64,000 bases of DNA from Pseudomonadota bacterium (GTDB lineage Bacteria; Pseudomonadota; Gammaproteobacteria; Steroidobacterales; Steroidobacteraceae). The position numbers were made by a program, and so were the translations under genes. This document shows positions 42,956 through 51,514 of the stretch, piece by piece (the stretch's first letter is position 1; the number at the start of each line of letters is the position of its first letter). The notes beneath the pieces are model-generated. The model searched no databases. It saw only the letters and a program-made list of their open reading frames with translations, and was not told where the DNA came from. The stretch covers positions 135,033 through 199,032 of the forward strand of contig JAEZFW010000056.1 of the NCBI GenBank assembly GCA_023417315.1, given 5' to 3'.

Positions 42956-43297
42956 CTACCGTCGACTCTTCTTTAGGCTCACGATCAAGACGATCTTCTG
43001 ACCGTCTTCCGTTTTGATCTCGCGAAGCTCGCTGAACTTGATCTCATCGGTGAGTAGCTGGCACTGACCCGCAGTGCTGCCTTCGATGAATCCCCAGCGA
43101 ACGGCTTTGCAACGATCCTCTTGTAGACATTGCTCATAGCAATAGTCCTGATTCGGAAGCCCGAGCCGTTTGAACACTTTGCCGCTGACATCCTGACCTT
43201 CCAGAACTTCCATGCGCGACTCATCCGCGCCGAGCGCGACTTGGGTGAATAGATAGATGAAGCAGGCGATTAGCGTGCGGCGAGCGGTGAGCGTCAT
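42956..43297 (-). CDS. Exported PAN/apple-like small protein
   Basis: A 113-residue exported protein from ATG 43297 (GGAAG upstream). The Sec leader (RTLIACFIYLFTQVALGA) is followed by a cysteine-bearing domain: NQDYCYEQCLQEDRCKAVRW then TAGQCQLLTDEIKF. The spacing of four cysteines and the KAVRWG/CQLL blocks resemble the PAN/apple fold, which binds proteins or carbohydrates. It ends convergently 3 bases after the DUF2384 stop. Function unknown. Confidence 0.75.
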   Translation of the reverse strand: MTLTARRTLIACFIYLFTQVALGADESRMEVLEGQDVSGKVFKRLGLPNQDYCYEQCLQEDRCKAVRWGFIEGSTAGQCQLLTDEIKFSELREIKTEDGQKIVLIVSLKKSRR

Positions 43298-43411
43298 TGT
43301 CGTTCTTCCGAGCAGACAGAGTCTGACCCGAGTGTGCGCCAGAGCTACGACCCCATACAATAGGCACAGATCGAGCGGCAGTCCTGCCATGTTCCGAATT
43401 CTGGAGAGGTG

Positions 43412-44383
43412 ATGAACGTGAAACGTGCAATCTCCGTCCTCGCTGCACTCGTGGCGAGCGTGGCGCCTACTTTCGTTGCGGCGGCGCAGCTCCTGGTGCT
43501 TAACAAGAGCGACGCCACGCTCTCGTTCGTGGATACTGAAACAGGTAAGGCGAGTAAGACGATTGCGACCGGTGAGGGGCCTCACGAGATCGAGCTCTCG
43601 AGCGACGGCAAGCTCGCATTCGTCAGCAACTATGGTGCGAGAACCGCAGGCCATACGCTGTCCGTCATCGATGTCGCCAAGCAGACCGAGCGCGAGCGCG
43701 TCGATCTGAAAGATCTTCTTCGTCCGCATGGTCTGTCGTTCGCGAACGGTTATGCCTATTTCACAGCCGAAGATAGTCAAAGCATCGGCCGCTACGATCC
43801 GAAGTCGCAGCGAGTCGATTGGACGTTCGAGACCGGCGAAGATCGCACGCACATGATCCTAGCCACACGAGATGGCAAGAAGCTCTACACGACGAACATG
43901 GGGTCGAACACCGTGAGCGTCATCGAGCAACGCGATGGAAAATGGCAGCAGACATTGATCACGGTGGGCAAAGGCCCCGAAGCGCTGGATTTGTCTCCTG
44001 ATGGCCGCGAGCTATGGACTGCGCACTCGCAGGATGGAGGTGTCTCCATCATCGATCCGTCTACGAACAAAGTGATTCACACCTTCGACGCGAAGACGAA
44101 GCGCTCGAACCGTCTGAAGTTCACGCCGGACGGCCGCCACGTGCTTGTCTCCGACCTGAGCGGCGGCGAGCTCGTGATCCTCGATGCGAAGAAGCGCAGC
44201 GAGATCGCACGGCTCGCGCTCGGACGCTCGCCGACGGGCATCCTGATCGAGCCGAACGGGAAGCACGCCTTCGTCGCGGTCTCGGGAGAGAATCACATTG
44301 CGGTCGTTGATCTAAGCGCGATGCGCATCGTGAGAACGATCCAGACAGGAAACAATCCGGACGGGATGGCGTGGGTGCGCTAG
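43412..44383 (+). CDS. Exported YVTN-family beta-propeller protein
   Basis: A 323-residue exported propeller. ATG 43412 follows GGAGAGG closely; the leader AISVLAALVASVAPTFVAAA is cut near AAAQ. Seven or so blades repeat the pattern LxVxNKSxxxxSxVDxxTG, with GEGPHEIELSSDGKLAFVSN, GKGPEALDLSPDGRELWTAH and GRSPTGILIEPNGKHAFVAV. Members bind ligands or act as lyase- or dehydrogenase-like propellers; no catalytic residues can be assigned. It is followed by repeat elements. Confidence 0.88.
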   Translation: MNVKRAISVLAALVASVAPTFVAAAQLLVLNKSDATLSFVDTETGKASKTIATGEGPHEIELSSDGKLAFVSNYGARTAGHTLSVIDVAKQTERERVDLKDLLRPHGLSFANGYAYFTAEDSQSIGRYDPKSQRVDWTFETGEDRTHMILATRDGKKLYTTNMGSNTVSVIEQRDGKWQQTLITVGKGPEALDLSPDGRELWTAHSQDGGVSIIDPSTNKVIHTFDAKTKRSNRLKFTPDGRHVLVSDLSGGELVILDAKKRSEIARLALGRSPTGILIEPNGKHAFVAVSGENHIAVVDLSAMRIVRTIQTGNNPDGMAWVR

Positions 44384-44396
44384 TCGACCAACAGAT

Positions 44397-44418
44397 GTCG
44401 GATTGAAATCCGACCTAC
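44397..44418. repeat. GTAG-type REP (inverted)
   Basis: GTCGGATT-GA-AATCCGAC-CTAC: the stem and tail match the REP at 39964-39985 in reverse orientation. Confidence 0.8.
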
Positions 44419-44475
44419 AGCCGAGCGCCGCCCGGCGAGGTGACGAAACGAAAGAGCTCGCTCGTTCCTATCGTC

Positions 44476-44670
44476 GTCGTCCTCGCGGAGGCGAGGATCC
44501 ATCCGACTCTCCTCCTGATCTGCGATCCAGATGGGCCCTCGCCTTCGCGAGGGTGACGACATAAAAAGCGTTCGCTGGTTCTTACGTCGTCCTCGCGGAG
44601 GCGAGGATCCATCCAGACGTTTCGTTCTTGTTGTTGCTCTGATGGGCCCTCGCCTTCGCGAGGGTGACGA
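44476..44670. repeat. Two direct copies of an ~87-bp element with ~30-bp terminal inverted repeats
   Basis: Copy 1 (about 44476-44560) and copy 2 (about 44585-44670) each start CGTCGTCCTCGCGGAGGCGA and end CTCGCCTTCGCGAGGGTGAC. The two ends are near-perfect inverted repeats around a variable middle, so each can fold into one long hairpin. They resemble the CCTCGC(C/G)(A/G)AGGCGAGGATCC repeats dispersed in many proteobacteria. Confidence 0.82.
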
Positions 44671-44678
44671 ACTGAAAG

Positions 44679-44698
44679 GGATCTCAGATCCGACCTAC
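44679..44698. repeat. Degenerate GTAG-type REP (inverted)
   Basis: GGATC-TCA-GATCC-GAC-CTAC keeps the CTAC end and a shortened stem of the REP family. Confidence 0.5.
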
Positions 44699-45474
44699 AA
44701 AGGCCGGATCTTGATGTTCCGGAACCAGATCGGCTGGCCTTCCGCTTGTAGCGCGATGTGGCCGAACGAGAGCTGCAGCGGCGCGCCTGCGGCGAGCAGT
44801 CGTTGCGCGCTTTCTTCTTTCGGATCCAGCTGCGGTCGCTGATAGCGGAGTACCTCGACGCCGTTGATGCGGTGAATCACTTCGTCGTTCCCGTGCACCT
44901 CGATCTCGGCCTCGATCCACTCATCGAGCGGAAACAGCTTCGACTTCGAATCGATGATGTGATCGGTGACGAGCTTCCCATTCATCTCGAGATTCGTGCC
45001 AGGCGTGACGGCATTGGCAGTCTGAGTGCCTGCAGTCGCACCGACAGCAAGAAACTGCATCTCCATGCTCGCCGGCCAGCCCTGATTCAGGCCCAGCGTC
45101 AACGGCGACTGCGAATGGATCATCACACCGCTGTTCAGCTTCGCCCAATGCGGCGCATCGGCAACCGCGCTGCCGGTGAATTTGTACTCTAGACGCAGCA
45201 CGTAGTGCGAGTACGCTTGGTTCGTGTACAGGTGACCGAAGCGCTCCTCGAACTTGCCGTACTTGTCGTAGCTCACTTTGATCACGCCGTCTTCCACTCG
45301 GAACGTGTCGGCGTAATTCTCATTCAGCGGATGCTTCGCAATCTTAATCGTCCAACCGCTCAAGTCCTTGCCGTTGAACAGCGAGTGCCACTTCGAATCA
45401 TCCTCGGCTTGCGTGCCCTGCGCCGCGAGTATCATGGAAAACGTGGCGAGCGTCGTAAGCATATGGGTCGTCAT
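44695..45474 (-). CDS. Exported DUF1080 (3-keto-disaccharide hydrolase-like) protein
   Basis: A 259-residue exported protein from ATG 45474 (AGGA 6 bases upstream). The leader LTTLATFSMILAAQGTQA is followed by DDSKWHSLFNGKDLSGWTIK, the definitive DUF1080 opening (laminin-G-like jelly roll). LNSGVMIHSQSP, EMQFLAVGATAGTQTANAVT and NDEVIHRINGVEVLRYQRPQ are further family blocks. Members include 3-keto-glucoside hydrolases acting in the periplasm. The REP at its 3' end overlaps the last codons. Confidence 0.9.
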   Translation of the reverse strand: MTTHMLTTLATFSMILAAQGTQAEDDSKWHSLFNGKDLSGWTIKIAKHPLNENYADTFRVEDGVIKVSYDKYGKFEERFGHLYTNQAYSHYVLRLEYKFTGSAVADAPHWAKLNSGVMIHSQSPLTLGLNQGWPASMEMQFLAVGATAGTQTANAVTPGTNLEMNGKLVTDHIIDSKSKLFPLDEWIEAEIEVHGNDEVIHRINGVEVLRYQRPQLDPKEESAQRLLAAGAPLQLSFGHIALQAEGQPIWFRNIKIRPL

Positions 45475-45530
45475 AGTTGTCCTAAAGTGAGTCCGACTCC
45501 TGGCTACGGTACCGGATCTGAGGCTACGGT

Positions 45531-45986
45531 GTGAATAAGTTCTGTGCTTCACGGCATCGAGTTAGCGACTCTCCGCCCGCTGCTCTGGCATCACGAGTAG
45601 GCGCGCTCGCTTTGGCACTGCTGTTCGCCGGACAAGTCCAGGCCTACTGCCTCCAATATGGAGAGGTCAGCCTGACGGGTACGCTCGTGCGCCAAACGCA
45701 TCCGGGACCTCCAGATTATGAAAGCGTCACGAAGGGTGACAAGCCGCGCGTCATTCTCATTCTGCTGCTCGAGCGGAACGTGTGTGTCGTCGATCCCGAT
45801 CCGAAGTATCCGCGCGAGTATCTGGAGCGAGAGATCCAGATCATTGCGGACGTCGACAAACTCGAGAGCTACAAACAGCTTCTAGGCAAGAAGGTCGAGG
45901 CGACGGGCGAGCTGATGCCAGGAGGTGCGAGATACGACAAGCCGCTCGTGTTGAAGGTGCGAGGCATCGCTAGAGCGCGCCACTGA
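45531..45986 (+). CDS. Exported DUF4431-type protein
   Basis: A 151-residue exported protein starting at GTG 45531. The leader (VGALALALLFAGQVQA) precedes a small OB-like domain: YCLQYGEVSLTGTLVRQTHP, VILILLLERNVCVVDPDP and LLGKKVEATGELMPGGARYD. Two mature cysteines (AYCLQYG and NVCVVDP) could form a disulfide. The family is common in Gram-negatives and is annotated DUF4431; function unknown. It is divergent from the DUF1080 gene and ends at a GTAG REP. Confidence 0.8.
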   Translation: MNKFCASRHRVSDSPPAALASRVGALALALLFAGQVQAYCLQYGEVSLTGTLVRQTHPGPPDYESVTKGDKPRVILILLLERNVCVVDPDPKYPREYLEREIQIIADVDKLESYKQLLGKKVEATGELMPGGARYDKPLVLKVRGIARARH

Positions 45987-45995
45987 GCAGCAGGT

Positions 45996-46017
45996 GTAGG
46001 TCGGAATTCATTCCGAC
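45996..46017. repeat. GTAG-type REP
   Basis: GTAG then GTCGGAAT-TC-ATTCCGAC: differs from the REP at 39877 only in the loop (TC for TT). It lies between converging genes. Confidence 0.85.
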
Positions 46018-46026
46018 ACGATAAAG

Positions 46027-47247
46027 CTATGCGGTTTTGGCGGGCGCAGTGATGAGTGGTGGCTGTTCGTTGCGCCGCGCGAAGCGTCGACGCAGGCGCG
46101 ATGCGATCGGTTTCTCGATGAAGTACGTGCTGACTGCAGAGATGCAGAGCAGTCCGAGAACGGCGGTCCAGAATGCCGCTGGTGCTGCCTCACGATTCAC
46201 GAACACTACGATGAAGCTGACCATCATCAGAAGGTTCTGCCAGATGAAGATCGAGAACGAGAGCTGACCTAAGAAGTTCATGCCAGGCAGCGAGAACACG
46301 CGCGCGAAGAAGCCTCGACCGAGTGCGAAGTCGTAGATCACGAGTAAGTAGAGCGGCATCAAGAGGCCATGCCGAAGGATGTGCCGCCACGGATAACTAT
46401 GTGGCTCCATCAGGGCGATGGCGATCAGTGCAAGCAAGGCTAGATCACCCAGCGCAAACCAGCGCTTCGGTTGCGTGCGCCACCCCTGCGTGAAACGACT
46501 GAGACCGAAGATTCGCGCCAGCAGCATGCCCGCTACGAACTGGGCGACCCAGAACAACGGCGTCGAGCCGATAAAGATTCGCCAATTCACGTTATCTGCT
46601 GCGCCATCCGGGAAGAACTGAAGAAAGATGAGCGTTGGGATGAGCGAGATCACTGGGCTCGCGATGAGCAGTGCGAGTTGTTGCTTACGCGTGAGTCGTG
46701 CGAGCACGCGCATCAGCCAAGGCATGATCAAGTACAAGAACACGATCGCAGACAACGCCCACGTCGGCCAGCTGAAGATCGGAACGAGCGGTGCGATCCA
46801 GGCGTGCGTCAGAGTCACGGTCGCGAGTGCGCTCGCGGCGCCGACAAGAGGGGAAGGCGCACTCGGGTCAACGAAGAAGCGCGGAACCGTGAGCAGCGCC
46901 GTGATGACGAATACGATGATGTGCGCAGGGTAGATCCGCGAGAAGCGAGTGATCCAGAACTGCCTGTTGCTGGTTGAGAGCGTGCCTTCCGGCGTCCAAT
47001 ACAAGAACGCGAGGATGAACCCAGACAAGATGAAGAAGAAGCTCGTGGAGAGATATCCATGAGCGAGAAAGTTCGAAAGCCAAGTCGGTAACGAATCGAG
47101 CTGCGCGTAAACGCCGGAGAACTCGCCCTTGGTGATGTCGGCTTCGTACCTCGTCGACCACAGGTGATATAGAAAGATGTGGAAGACCGCGAAGAACCGC
47201 ACGCCATTCAGCGCCGTCAGCTGAGGTGCTGTTGCCTGATCACTCAT
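46027..47247 (-). CDS. Acyltransferase-3 family membrane protein
   Basis: A 406-residue inner-membrane acyltransferase from ATG 47247. The opening LTALNGVRFFAVFHIFLYHL contains the catalytic-type FxxFxxH arrangement of the OafA/NodX family; SFFFILSGFILAF and FWITRFSRIYPAHII, with the conserved RFxRIYP arginine, follow. About ten membrane helices are predicted, and it ends with a basic cytoplasmic tail. It probably O-acylates a surface sugar or lipid. The acceptor is unknown; no polysaccharide genes are nearby. Confidence 0.92.
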   Translation of the reverse strand: MSDQATAPQLTALNGVRFFAVFHIFLYHLWSTRYEADITKGEFSGVYAQLDSLPTWLSNFLAHGYLSTSFFFILSGFILAFLYWTPEGTLSTSNRQFWITRFSRIYPAHIIVFVITALLTVPRFFVDPSAPSPLVGAASALATVTLTHAWIAPLVPIFSWPTWALSAIVFLYLIMPWLMRVLARLTRKQQLALLIASPVISLIPTLIFLQFFPDGAADNVNWRIFIGSTPLFWVAQFVAGMLLARIFGLSRFTQGWRTQPKRWFALGDLALLALIAIALMEPHSYPWRHILRHGLLMPLYLLVIYDFALGRGFFARVFSLPGMNFLGQLSFSIFIWQNLLMMVSFIVVFVNREAAPAAFWTAVLGLLCISAVSTYFIEKPIASRLRRRFARRNEQPPLITAPAKTA

Positions 47248-47504
47248 GCCGCTTCTCTTGAGTTGTAAGTCCGCGTGCAGAAACGTGAGGCGAAGGCAGC
47301 GTAGCACGGCCGCACGAAGCTCTAAGTCCCCTGCCGGCGCGGCCATCGCTTTTTACGTCGCGTGAATTTGCGCTTCATTCCGGTAAGCCGCCACTCATAC
47401 CCATAAACCGTCACCTGTCGCATGAGCCTGATGCTCACGCGCGGGCTGTCCATACTGGCTGCGTTGCTGGTCAACCATACGAACAACGCACCATTGGGTT
47501 ACTC

Positions 47505-48323
47505 ATGAATACAGCCCTTTCCGTTACTCATCCTGGGAGCTATACGGCCGCGTCCAGTCGGCTTTTGGACGCATCGGCGCGCTTCTGGGTTGCGGCGGCA
47601 CTTGTCGGTCAATGGATCTTTGCTTACTACACGGGCAGCGCCTATGTGCAACACGTTCTGCGGGGCGATTTGCCTGCGATGTCGAAGGCAATGAGCAACG
47701 CCTACGCTACGGGCGACGTATTCGGGAATCTCGCAGTTGCCCTCCACATGACCTTCGCCTTTGCGGTCATGCTTGGCGGACCTCTTCAGCTCTTGCCCGC
47801 AATTCGCGCTCGGTTCCCGACGCTCCATCGCTGGAATGGACGCGCTTACCTGGCCGGTGTGGTGATCGCAAGTCTTGCGGGTCTAATCATGATCTGGGGC
47901 CGAGGCACCTATTCGCTCGGCGTTAAGCTTGGGGGTACGGGGAATGCGCTGCTGGTATTCGCGTTCGCTGCGCTTGCGTTGCGCTCTGCATTGGCGCGTG
48001 ACTTCGTGGCGCATCGTCGATGGGCGCTGAGGTTGTTCATCGCCGGATCGGCTGTCTGGTTCTTCCGAGTGATATTGATGGCGTGGGTGGCGGCGTTCGG
48101 TCCCGTCGGAATCCATCTCGAAACGGCGAGTGGCCCGTTCCTGGAGATCATGGCGTTCGGCCAATATCTCCTGCCGCTTGCGCTGCTCGAGGGCTATTTG
48201 CACGCGAAGCAATCGCAAGCACCGCGCGTGCGTTGGGCGATGGGCGTAGCACTTCTGCTCTCGACGTTGATCATGGGCAGTGGCATTACCATAGCGAGCA
48301 AGGCCGAGTGGCTGGGAGTTTGA
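47505..48323 (+). CDS. DUF2306 membrane protein
   Basis: A 272-residue integral membrane protein with about seven helices. Family features are HMTFAFAVMLGGPLQLLPAI followed by FPTLHRWNGRAYLAGVVI and DFVAHRRWALRLFIAGSAVW. The conserved histidines in HRWNGR and HRRW may bind heme or a quinone, as suggested by structural likeness to cytochrome b561-like proteins (inference). ATG 47505 has no strong ribosome site. Function unknown. Confidence 0.85.
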   Translation: MNTALSVTHPGSYTAASSRLLDASARFWVAAALVGQWIFAYYTGSAYVQHVLRGDLPAMSKAMSNAYATGDVFGNLAVALHMTFAFAVMLGGPLQLLPAIRARFPTLHRWNGRAYLAGVVIASLAGLIMIWGRGTYSLGVKLGGTGNALLVFAFAALALRSALARDFVAHRRWALRLFIAGSAVWFFRVILMAWVAAFGPVGIHLETASGPFLEIMAFGQYLLPLALLEGYLHAKQSQAPRVRWAMGVALLLSTLIMGSGITIASKAEWLGV

Positions 48324-48425
48324 TGTGACACTTGTCATGCGAAGGTGCTGACGAACGACACTGTTGGCGTAAGCACTCGGAGCTCATCCTGTACTCACGG
48401 TTTCAACCAGCACGGGAGTACGAGC

Positions 48426-48776
48426 ATGAATACGAGCAAGCCCTTCGTTCAACGCAAAGACGGCGCCATCTTCAGCGGTCTCTGTAATGGCATTGCGGCC
48501 TACGCCAATGTCGACGTGAAGTACGTGCGGCTGTGGTGGCTGGGAATGTCGGCCTTCATCGGCGTGAAGGCATTCTTGATCTATGCGGTGCTTATGTTCG
48601 TTGTGCCCTATGCGAACGACGAGGCCCAAAGCACCGCATTAGCGGATGTGCAGATCATCAAGGGTCACATCGTGCGAAAGGATGGGCGCGGTCTGCTGAA
48701 CTATCTAGTGCAAAGCTGGAATGAGGCGCTCCGCCGTATGGGCTTCAACACGACCGCTCGCACTCAGCACGGATGA
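48426..48776 (+). CDS. PspC-domain membrane protein
   Basis: A 116-residue phage-shock-protein-C-like membrane protein. ATG 48426 follows GGGAG. The PspC domain covers residues 8-60: FVQRKDGAIFSGLCNGIAAY, VDVKYVRLWWLGMSAFIGVK, then the helix AFLIYAVLMFVVPYA. A cytoplasmic tail of about 50 residues follows. PspC proteins sense envelope stress. No pspA or pspB is adjacent; it is encoded next to an entericidin-like gene. Confidence 0.88.
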   Translation: MNTSKPFVQRKDGAIFSGLCNGIAAYANVDVKYVRLWWLGMSAFIGVKAFLIYAVLMFVVPYANDEAQSTALADVQIIKGHIVRKDGRGLLNYLVQSWNEALRRMGFNTTARTQHG

Positions 48777-48784
48777 GCGGAGCA

Positions 48785-48806
48785 GGGCGAAGCAATCGCT
48801 TCGCCC
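48785..48806 (+). terminator. Hairpin after the PspC gene
   Basis: GGGCGAAGC-AATC-GCTTCGCCC is a perfect 9-bp stem with a tetraloop, followed by TCTCC. The lack of a U-run makes it a weak terminator or 3'-end stabiliser. Confidence 0.6.
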
Positions 48807-48979
48807 TCTCCTGGTGTTGATTCGTGAGCGCCGGGAGTACGAACCGAACGCCGCCGTCTGCATTTGGCGTCAGCGATCCTGGCGTTCGCTTACCGTTGCG
48901 CTTTTGCATAGCAGACGCAGCGAACCTTTCGGCCCGACCTTGCGTTTAAGAGGCGCGGATCTTCTTCGGAGGGGCATTT

Positions 48980-49150
48980 ATGAGCAGAGAGAAGTTACTC
49001 GCCTTGGCGGCGCTATTGGGTATGACTGCAGGTGTGACGGGCTGCAACACGATGGAAGGGGCAGGCCGCGACATCGAAGGGGCCGGCGAGGCGGTGCAAG
49101 ACGCTTCGAACGAAGTCGAAGAGGAGATCGAGGAGGAGAAGAACGATTGA
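48980..49150 (+). CDS. Entericidin A/B family lipoprotein
   Basis: A 56-residue lipoprotein with GGAGGGG 6-9 bases before ATG 48980. The leader LLALAALLGMTAGVTGC gives the lipobox, and the mature part NTMEGAGRDIEGAGEAVQDA is the entericidin/EcnAB signature. An acidic EEIEEEKND tail ends it. Entericidins are small envelope lipoproteins induced in stationary phase or stress. A strong intrinsic terminator follows. Confidence 0.9.
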   Translation: MSREKLLALAALLGMTAGVTGCNTMEGAGRDIEGAGEAVQDASNEVEEEIEEEKND

Positions 49151-49181
49151 CGCCTAGCCGGTAGACGTTTTCGTTCACGTG

Positions 49182-49220
49182 ACCCGCCGCATCCATTCGA
49201 ATGCGGCGGGTTTCTTTTTA
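49182..49220 (+). terminator. Intrinsic terminator after entericidin gene
   Basis: ACCCGCCGCAT pairs with ATGCGGCGGGT over 11 bp with a CCATTCGA loop, followed by TTCTTTTT. Confidence 0.93.
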
Positions 49221-49396
49221 AGCTCGGGAATCGGAGGGCAGCGTGCCGCGTTGCCAGCAGGCGACGCTTTGCCAGGGAACTTTGTCGCAATTCATCTTCG
49301 TTCGTGACTAGATGAATTAGTAGCTAGGAACCACTTTTTGACGGGTCGCGTTTGGAAGTCAGTGTCGACGCCGACACGCAAACGCTGAGGTCTTGC

Positions 49397-50077
49397 ATGA
49401 CTCAGATCTCGAAGATTGAGAAGCGTCCAGATCACGAGGCCGAACAGATCGCCCGATCGTTGCAGCAAGGTGTGCTCTTCGTCGATGCAGAAGGTGAGGT
49501 GGTCTGGATGGATGAGCGAACCCGGAGCCGCATCGATGGCGGGTTGAGCAAGTTACACTTGCCTCTGACTAGAGAAGCTCAGCGGCTCACACTCGATTGC
49601 TTCATCACGACCGCGCGGGTGGATCTGGAAGGGGGCTCTCACGAGCTCTGCGTCATTCAAGCGGCCCCGGCGAAGCAGCCGAGCGACACGGACGTGCATA
49701 GCATCATCGAGGCCATCGGGGAAGTCATGGCCGAACCGTCCTGGTTCACGCAGCCACTCACCGACAAGCTCAAGGCGCGTCTGCAGGCAGATCGTCCTGT
49801 GCGACGAATATCCGACCTCGCGCGGTTGACTGCGCGTGAACGAGATATTCTCGTGCTCGTGTGCGAGGGACGTAGCGACGCTGAGATGGGCCGCATTCTG
49901 AATCTGTCGCAGAACACGGTGAGAAACCATCTCGCCTCGCTGTTCAAGAAGATCGGCGTGAACCGCAGGAGCGCGGCGGTGATCTGGGCGCGGGAGCGCG
50001 CAATCACGAAGCACGACGTTGCCGCCTTGACGAAGGCTGTTCGCAGCGGGCGACGTTCGCCTTCCGATATCTACTAG
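49397..50077 (+). CDS. LuxR-type (GerE) helix-turn-helix regulator
   Basis: A 226-residue regulator. ATG 49397 is preceded by GAGG at 6 bases; an in-frame TTG at 49352 is less likely. Residues 20-60 look like a minimal PAS-like sensor (QGVLFVDAEGEVVWMDE). The GerE domain (about 155-205) reads LTARERDILVLVCEGRSDAE, IGRILNLSQNTVRNHLAS-like (here MGRILNLSQNTVRNHLAS) and FKKIGVNRRSAAVIWARE. There is no receiver domain. It precedes the PAS histidine kinase on the same strand, but because it lacks a receiver the two are not a classical pair. Ligand unknown. Confidence 0.88.
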   Translation: MTQISKIEKRPDHEAEQIARSLQQGVLFVDAEGEVVWMDERTRSRIDGGLSKLHLPLTREAQRLTLDCFITTARVDLEGGSHELCVIQAAPAKQPSDTDVHSIIEAIGEVMAEPSWFTQPLTDKLKARLQADRPVRRISDLARLTARERDILVLVCEGRSDAEMGRILNLSQNTVRNHLASLFKKIGVNRRSAAVIWARERAITKHDVAALTKAVRSGRRSPSDIY

Positions 50078-50117
50078 TAGAGTTAGTAGTTCGCTCTCTC
50101 TTGCGTGCCTGAGGCGC

Positions 50118-51365
50118 GTGGTGTCTGCTGCGCGCTTTCTCTGGCCGGATGCAGCCGCGCCATGGGCGCTTCGAGCTGCACACACGCACGAACACAAACG
50201 GACAATGCCGAGCGGAGAGCTAGCAAACGAACAGAACACCGAAGGCGAGGTCGAACAGCGCCTGCGATTGAGCGAAGAGCGCTTCCGTGCCTTCGTGACA
50301 GCGACCTCCGATGTGGTGTACAGCATGGGCCCGGACTGGAGCGAAATGCGCTTTCTCGCCGGGAAGCACTTCATCGCGGACACCACTGGCCCGAGCCGCA
50401 TCTGGCTCGAGCGTTACATCCTTCCTGATGATCGCGAGCGCGTTCTCGCAGCGATTCACGAAGCCATTCGGACCGCGAGCGTCTTCGAGATGGAACATCG
50501 AGTCATCCGCGTGGATGGGACGCTTGGCTGGACCTTCTCCCGCGCTGTTCCGATCAAGAGCCCGAACGGTGAAATCCTCGAATGGTTCGGGGCGGCACGC
50601 GATGTGACCGAGCGCAAGCAGCAGGAAGAGGCGCTCCGAGAGGCGGATCAGCGCAAGGATGAGTTCCTTGCGGTGCTCGCTCATGAGCTTCGTAACCCGC
50701 TCGCTCCCATCGCGAATGCGGTTGAGCTGCTGCGGCTGTCGAAGACAGACGACCCGCTGCAACTGAAAGCGCGCGCCATCATCGAGCGTCAGCTCGCGGC
50801 GTTGAAGCGCCTCGTCGATGATTTGCTCGAGAGCGCGCGCATCACATCGGGACGTTTGCACCTGGCGACGGAGCTCGTCGATCTCGGCACCATCGTGGAG
50901 CGAGCTGTCGAAACGCTCCGCCCTTCAATCGAAAGCCGCGGGCACACTCTGAACCTCGCGCTCGCGCAGCCTATTGCGCTCTATGCAGACGCCGCGCGGC
51001 TGCAGCAAGTGCTGGTCAATCTGTTGAACAATGCGGCTAAGTACACCGATCGAGGGGGCCAGATCGATGTGAGTGTACGCTTGGAGCACGGCCGAGCAGT
51101 GCTGAGCGTAAAGGACACCGGTATCGGTATCGAGCCTGAGCTATTGCCTCGGCTCTTTCGCCCGTTCACGCAAGCCAAGCACTCAGTCGCGCGATCCGAC
51201 GGCGGTTTAGGGTTGGGGCTTTCGATCGCGCATCGATTGATCGAGATGCACGCGGGCACCATCGAGATCAGGAGTCGAGTGGGAGAAGGCAGCGAGTTCA
51301 TCGTGACACTGCCGCTCGGCACCTCGCACCTTGGGGTTGATCCGCGTAGCCCCGCCGAGCTGTGA
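50118..51365 (+). CDS. PAS-domain sensor histidine kinase
   Basis: A cytoplasmic histidine kinase of 386-415 residues; GTG 50118 and ATG 50205 are both possible starts without strong ribosome sites. The PAS domain (SEERFRAFVTATSDVVYSMG through VIRVDGTLGWTFSRAVPIKS) is followed by HisKA with LAVLAHELRNPLAPIANAVE, the phospho-accepting histidine included, and by an HATPase with N-box NLLNNAAKYTD, G1 DTGIGIEPE, F-box LFRPFTQA and G2 GGLGLGLSIAHR. No membrane helix or receiver is present. No cognate response regulator with a receiver is adjacent. Confidence 0.92.
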   Translation: MVSAARFLWPDAAAPWALRAAHTHEHKRTMPSGELANEQNTEGEVEQRLRLSEERFRAFVTATSDVVYSMGPDWSEMRFLAGKHFIADTTGPSRIWLERYILPDDRERVLAAIHEAIRTASVFEMEHRVIRVDGTLGWTFSRAVPIKSPNGEILEWFGAARDVTERKQQEEALREADQRKDEFLAVLAHELRNPLAPIANAVELLRLSKTDDPLQLKARAIIERQLAALKRLVDDLLESARITSGRLHLATELVDLGTIVERAVETLRPSIESRGHTLNLALAQPIALYADAARLQQVLVNLLNNAAKYTDRGGQIDVSVRLEHGRAVLSVKDTGIGIEPELLPRLFRPFTQAKHSVARSDGGLGLGLSIAHRLIEMHAGTIEIRSRVGEGSEFIVTLPLGTSHLGVDPRSPAEL

Positions 51366-51514
51366 CGCAGCGCATCCCCAACGACCAAATGGTGCCGCGC
51401 ACGCGTCTTGCGACCCCTGTCGATGCTCGCCACCCATTGCCGACGTGATTCGCAGAGTTCATGATCCTCTGGCGAACTGCGATCTATCGCAACGTACAGA
51501 TGGAGCGTGGCCTT

